Assembly: GCA_947073515.1 (NCBI GenBank)
Contig: CAMTMC010000034.1
Location: forward strand, 1 to 32,144
Length of the DNA: 32,144 nt
Direction: 5' to 3'
From: an uncultured bacterium
Lineage (GTDB): Bacteria > Bacillota > Clostridia > Oscillospirales > Oscillospiraceae
This document shows, in pieces, positions 29,278-32,144 of this stretch (position 1 is the stretch's first letter; the number at the start of each line of letters is the position of its first letter). The position numbers were made by a program, and so were the translations under genes. A model generated the notes under the pieces. That model was not told where the DNA came from. It ran no database searches and worked only from the letters and a program-made list of their open reading frames with translations.

Positions 29278-30332
29278 TGGGTGGGAAGACGATGAGATAC
29301 GCCGTGATCGGCGGGGGCAGCGGCGGGAAAGCCGTGTCCGCCTATTTGAGGGAGATGGGCCACGAGGTGGCCATCTACTGCCGGGACGGGGGCCACGCCG
29401 CCGCCCTGAGCCGGGACGGGATCACCGCCACCGGGGCGGTGGAGGGCCGGTTCCCCGTCTCCGCCACCGACAGGCTGGCCCAGGCCGTGCGGGGGGCGGG
29501 GGCCGTCCTGGTGCAGACCCTGGCCACCGGCCACGCCCCCGTGGCCCAGGCCCTGCGGGGCCTGCTGGAGCCGGGTCAGATCATCCTGATCTTTAACGGA
29601 AGCTGGGGGGCGGCGGAGTTTTCCGCCATCCTGGGGGACGAGGCCCGGGAGAAAAACGTCCGTGTCTGCGAGACCAGCGCCCAGCTGTTCCTGTGCTCCT
29701 CCCCGGAGGAGTGCTCCGTCCACATCAAAACCATCAAAAAATCCGTGGCGATGGCCTGTGCCGCCCCCGCCCAGACCCCTGGCGCGCTGGCGGAGCTGGC
29801 CACCGTCTTCCCCCAGCTCACCGCCGGGAGCAACGTGCTTGACACCTCCCTGAACAGCTCCAACCCGGTGGTACACGGGCCCATCGCCCTGTTCAACATC
29901 ACCCGGCTGGAAAATGGGGAGGACTACACCCTGTTCGGCACCGCCCTGCCCCGGAAAACCGTGGACTACATCGAGAAAATCGACGCCGAGCGCCGGGCCG
30001 TGATCCAGGCCATGGGGGTGGAGGCCGTGCCGGTGCTGGACATCCTGAACAGTTTCTGGCCGGAAAAGCGGGACAGCGTGTTCAGCGCCCTAAAGGACAA
30101 CCCCTCCTACCAGGTGTCCCGGGGGCCGAAAACCCTGGCCCACCGCTACCTCAACGAGGATATGCCCTATGGGCTGGCCCCCATCGCCCGGCTGGGCCGG
30201 CGCTATGGGGTGGACACCCCCTATCTGGACAGCCTGCTGCGGGTGCTGGGCCTGTACCTGGGCCGGGATTACTTCCAGGAGGGGCCCGCTGTGGAGGCCA
30301 TGGACCTGGGGCCCCTCATCTCTGAACTCTGA
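29277..30332 (+). CDS. NAD(P)-dependent opine (octopine/nopaline) dehydrogenase family protein
   Basis: A 351-residue two-domain oxidoreductase. The N-terminal Rossmann fold begins MRYAVIGGGSGGKAVSAYLREMGHEVAIYCRD, with the dinucleotide GGGSGG loop. The C-terminal helical domain carries NSSNPVVHGPIALFNITRLEN, in which the Asn-x-x-x-His pattern and later Asn match the octopine-dehydrogenase domain; the His is the expected catalytic base. Family members reductively join an amino acid and an alpha-keto acid, or oxidise the product. The start at 29277 is chosen because it overlaps the tctA stop and has AAGGAA 5 nt upstream; an ATG at 29292 is the alternative. Substrate unknown; ketopantoate-reductase-like dehydrogenases are a distant alternative. 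It is followed by a tandem repeat and terminator. Confidence 0.87.
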   Translation: MGGKTMRYAVIGGGSGGKAVSAYLREMGHEVAIYCRDGGHAAALSRDGITATGAVEGRFPVSATDRLAQAVRGAGAVLVQTLATGHAPVAQALRGLLEPGQIILIFNGSWGAAEFSAILGDEAREKNVRVCETSAQLFLCSSPEECSVHIKTIKKSVAMACAAPAQTPGALAELATVFPQLTAGSNVLDTSLNSSNPVVHGPIALFNITRLENGEDYTLFGTALPRKTVDYIEKIDAERRAVIQAMGVEAVPVLDILNSFWPEKRDSVFSALKDNPSYQVSRGPKTLAHRYLNEDMPYGLAPIARLGRRYGVDTPYLDSLLRVLGLYLGRDYFQEGPAVEAMDLGPLISEL

Positions 30333-30334
30333 TT

Positions 30335-30389
30335 GCTCTCTTTTTCCCTCTCTCTTTTTCCCTCTCTCTTTTTCCCTCTCTCTTTTTCC
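30335..30389 (+). repeat. 14-bp tandem repeat, about four units
   Basis: CTCTCTTTTTCCCT is repeated four times head to tail (T5 runs at 30341, 30355, 30369 and 30383), with only the first and last units incomplete. It lies between the dehydrogenase stop and the terminator. All pyrimidine on the plus strand. Confidence 0.93.
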
Positions 30390-30392
30390 TAT

Positions 30393-30430
30393 GGGGCGGG
30401 CGGCTTTTCAGCCGCCCGCCCCGCTCTTTT
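30393..30430 (+). terminator. Terminator of the tct-opine dehydrogenase operon
   Basis: A perfect 13-bp stem (GGGGCGGGCGGCT at 30393-30405 with 30410-30422) and TTTC loop are followed by GCTCTTTTT. Confidence 0.93.
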
Positions 30431-30692
30431 TCCGCCGGAAAAAATTTTTTAAAAAATTTTGGGAAAGGCACTTAACTACCGGGGAGGGGGTGCCGATATT
30501 GTGTGTGTAAGCGGGAAACAAACCGCTGCCTGCTCGATTTCATCCGGCTGACGAGCCGCTTGAAATAAAGTAAGACGCCAAGGTGGAAGGGGCTGTGGCC
30601 ACAGTTCCTTCACACGGCGGCGTAACAAGATCTGTGCACCGGTAAATGGATGCTCCGGGGCACATAAAAAATTGTGAAAAGGAGTTACTATC
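30431..30692 (+). promoter_or_regulatory. Flagellin upstream region: AT palindrome, sigma-28 promoter, structured leader
   Basis: This non-coding stretch holds the palindrome A4T6A6T4 (30441-30460), a sigma-28 promoter, and about 190 nt of leader. In the leader, small stems (AGCGG/CCGCT, 30510-30525 region) precede a long one: ACGCC (30575-30579) to GGCGT (30619-30623), enclosing GAAGGGGCTGT-GGCC-ACAGTTCCTTC with two G.U pairs. AAAAGGAG lies 8 nt before the ATG at 30693. Confidence 0.7.
30473..30499 (+). promoter_or_regulatory. Sigma-28/sigma-D flagellar promoter
   Basis: TAAC (30473-30476), a 15-bp spacer and GCCGATAT (30492-30499) match the sigma-D pattern TAAA-N15-GCCGATAT at all but one base. 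It points at the flagellin gene, starting near 30506. Confidence 0.9.
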
Positions 30693-32144
30693 ATGCGTAT
30701 TCAGCACAATATTATGGCGATGAACGCCTATCGCAACTACAACAACAACACCTCCGCCGTTTCCAAGAACCTGGAGAAGCTGTCCTCCGGCTACAAGATC
30801 AACCGTGCCGGTGACGACGCCGCCGGCCTGGCCATTTCTGAGAAGATGCGTGCCCAGATCAGCGGCCTGAGCAAGGCCCAGGACAACGTGAAGGACGGCA
30901 TCTCCCTGGTGAAGACCGCTGAGGGCGCCCTGCAGGAAGTCCAGGACATGATGAACCGTATGTACAAGCTGTCCGTGCAGTCCGCCAACGGCACCTTCGA
31001 CAACGAGGTCGACCGTGCCAACCTCCAGAAGGAGGTCCAGGAGCTGAAGAAGGAGATCAACCGTATCGCCGACAGCTCCAACTTCAACGGCATCAAGCTG
31101 CTGGACGGCACCTGGGCCGGTTCCGGCGCTACCTCCGGCGTGTCCACCCTGAAGACCGACCTGGCCACCAGCAAGATCGCCGCCACCCCCGGCAGCTACA
31201 CCGCCGCCACTGTCAATGCCGCCCCCACCGCTGACGGCGACACCGTGAGCTACACTGTGGCCCTGAACAACGGCAAGTCCTACACTGTGGACTTCACCTT
31301 CAAGGATGACGGCACCAAGGGCATGCTGGTGGACGCCGATGGCAACGAGTACAAGGCCACCCAGGGCGGCGCCACCGCCACTGAGATCGGCGACGCCCTG
31401 GCCGCCGCTCTGAAGGATAAGCTGGGCAAGGACTTCGACATCACCAACACCGCCGGCGCCCTGAAGTTTGAGGCCAAGACCCCCGGCACCAGCGCCCCCG
31501 AGGTGACCGGCCTGTCCCAGAGCAGCAACATTGGCGGCACCGTTACCGGCCCCACCGCCCTTGCCATCACCCGCACTGCGGCCACCGACGAGAAGGTGGG
31601 CATTGACGCTGGTGACATCACCGCCTATGACGGCACCAACGAGGAGGACGCCGTCTTCGAGATGAACGGCAAGAAGTTCGTCGTCGCCGATACCGCCAAT
31701 GTGGATGTCAGCAAGCTCAGCGACAAGGGCATCATCGTCATCAGCGGCGCGATTGGTACCGATGATGAGGCCATCGCCCAGCAGCTGGCCCAGAAGACCG
31801 GCATGACCGTGGAGTATGATACCGCCAATACCCGGTATGAGTTCTCCGCCGGCGCCGGCTCCGCCAGCCAGGGCGGCCTGCGGCTGCAGATCGGAGACAC
31901 CTCCGAGGCCTTCAACCAGATGGACGTGATCATCGACGACATGCACACCAAGGCCCTGGGCATTGACGGCGTGGACATCGGCGACCAGGACGGCGCCGCC
32001 GCCGCCATCGACGTGCTGAAGGCCGCCATCAACAAGGTCTCCATGACCCGTGGTACTCTGGGCGCTACCCAGAACCGTCTGGAGCACACCCAGAACAACC
32101 TGTCCGTGATGGAGGAGAACATCCAGGACGCCGAGGCCACCATC
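30693..32144 (+). CDS. Flagellin (3' end outside window)
   Basis: The filament subunit of the bacterial flagellum, exported by the flagellar type III apparatus. The window holds 484 residues without a stop. The N-terminal D0/D1 region is classical: MRIQHNIMAMNAYRNYNNNTSAVSKNLEKLSSGYKINRAGDDAAGLAISEKMRAQISGL, followed by a second helix and NRIADSSNFNGIKLLDG. Residues about 140-410 are a long, Thr/Ala/Gly-rich variable D2/D3 insert. The C-terminal D1 helix resumes at AIDVLKAAINKVSMTRGTLGATQNRLEHTQNNLSVMEENIQDAEATI; about 40 residues, with the final D0 helix, are missing. The D1 part contains the recognised LSSGYKINRAGDDAAG and QNRLEHTQNNL blocks. It is transcribed from a sigma-28 promoter and is the gene's only copy seen here. 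Confidence 0.96.
   Translation, partial: MRIQHNIMAMNAYRNYNNNTSAVSKNLEKLSSGYKINRAGDDAAGLAISEKMRAQISGLSKAQDNVKDGISLVKTAEGALQEVQDMMNRMYKLSVQSANGTFDNEVDRANLQKEVQELKKEINRIADSSNFNGIKLLDGTWAGSGATSGVSTLKTDLATSKIAATPGSYTAATVNAAPTADGDTVSYTVALNNGKSYTVDFTFKDDGTKGMLVDADGNEYKATQGGATATEIGDALAAALKDKLGKDFDITNTAGALKFEAKTPGTSAPEVTGLSQSSNIGGTVTGPTALAITRTAATDEKVGIDAGDITAYDGTNEEDAVFEMNGKKFVVADTANVDVSKLSDKGIIVISGAIGTDDEAIAQQLAQKTGMTVEYDTANTRYEFSAGAGSASQGGLRLQIGDTSEAFNQMDVIIDDMHTKALGIDGVDIGDQDGAAAAIDVLKAAINKVSMTRGTLGATQNRLEHTQNNLSVMEENIQDAEATI

Noticed and set aside
30335-30389. CRISPR array
   Set aside because: The 14-bp units are contiguous without unique spacers and no cas genes are near.
30505-30692. c-di-GMP (GEMM) riboswitch in the flagellin leader
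   Set aside because: The position is attractive and GGGAAACAAACC is faintly similar, but the conserved GEMM core sequences and tetraloop-receptor pattern are not present.
1-32144. tRNA or rRNA genes
   Set aside because: No cloverleaf-like stretch or rRNA core sequence was recognised in any gap on either strand.

Overview
The window is a high-GC stretch from what looks like a Gram-positive, spore-forming, gut-type Clostridia (Oscillospiraceae-like, e.g. relatives of Flavonifractor, Pseudoflavonifractor or Intestinimonas). This is inferred from GC-rich coding with strong GGAGG-type ribosome binding sites, frequent TTG/GTG starts, a clostridial DUF4364 protein, ECF vitamin transporters, a TagO/WecB cell-wall pair, and a flagellin with a sigma-28/sigma-D type promoter. 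No genus can be fixed from the sequence alone.

Layout. 1-3.7 kb: the 3' part of smc, followed by an exact 70-bp duplication of its 3' end, then a two-gene unit (cytidine/blasticidin-deaminase-like and TmrB-like) that suggests nucleoside-antibiotic resistance. 3.7-5.4 kb: two leftward ECF transporter S components; the second is a riboflavin transporter behind a consensus promoter and a full FMN riboswitch. 5.4-6.5 kb: a less GC-rich small alpha/beta-barrel protein and a Crp/Fnr regulator. 6.7-11.3 kb: the rightward operon leuC-leuD-(unknown NTF2-like ORF)-leuB-aminotransferase. 11.4-14.2 kb: purB and an AI-2E-family transporter. 14.2-15.2 kb: a leftward DUF4364/PPOX pair with overlapping genes. 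15.4-16.2 kb: a cysteine-rich protein with a sporulation-like promoter motif. 16.3-19.2 kb: leftward secreted nuclease, cardiolipin synthase and YfcE-like phosphoesterase. 19.3-20.4 kb: three small unknown genes, close or overlapping. 20.4-24.6 kb: leftward trpS, tagO, wecB and a membrane-anchored LolA-like protein. 24.9-25.7 kb: a GIY-YIG protein and a TetR regulator. 26.2-30.3 kb: a tripartite tricarboxylate transporter (tctC-tctB-tctA) coupled to an opine-dehydrogenase-family gene. 30.4-32.1 kb: terminator, sigma-28 promoter, long structured leader and a flagellin gene running off the window.

Working together: tagO and wecB supply lipid-linked sugar and ManNAc for wall glycopolymer. leuCDB plus the aminotransferase make leucine, perhaps under the divergent Crp/Fnr protein. 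The TetR-TTT-opine-dehydrogenase block looks like one uptake-and-metabolism unit for an unknown carboxylate and is the best candidate here for an undescribed pathway. The three-gene cluster at 19.3-20.4 kb and the smc-end duplication are the other least explained items. All functions are read from sequence and remembered family features; no database search was run.
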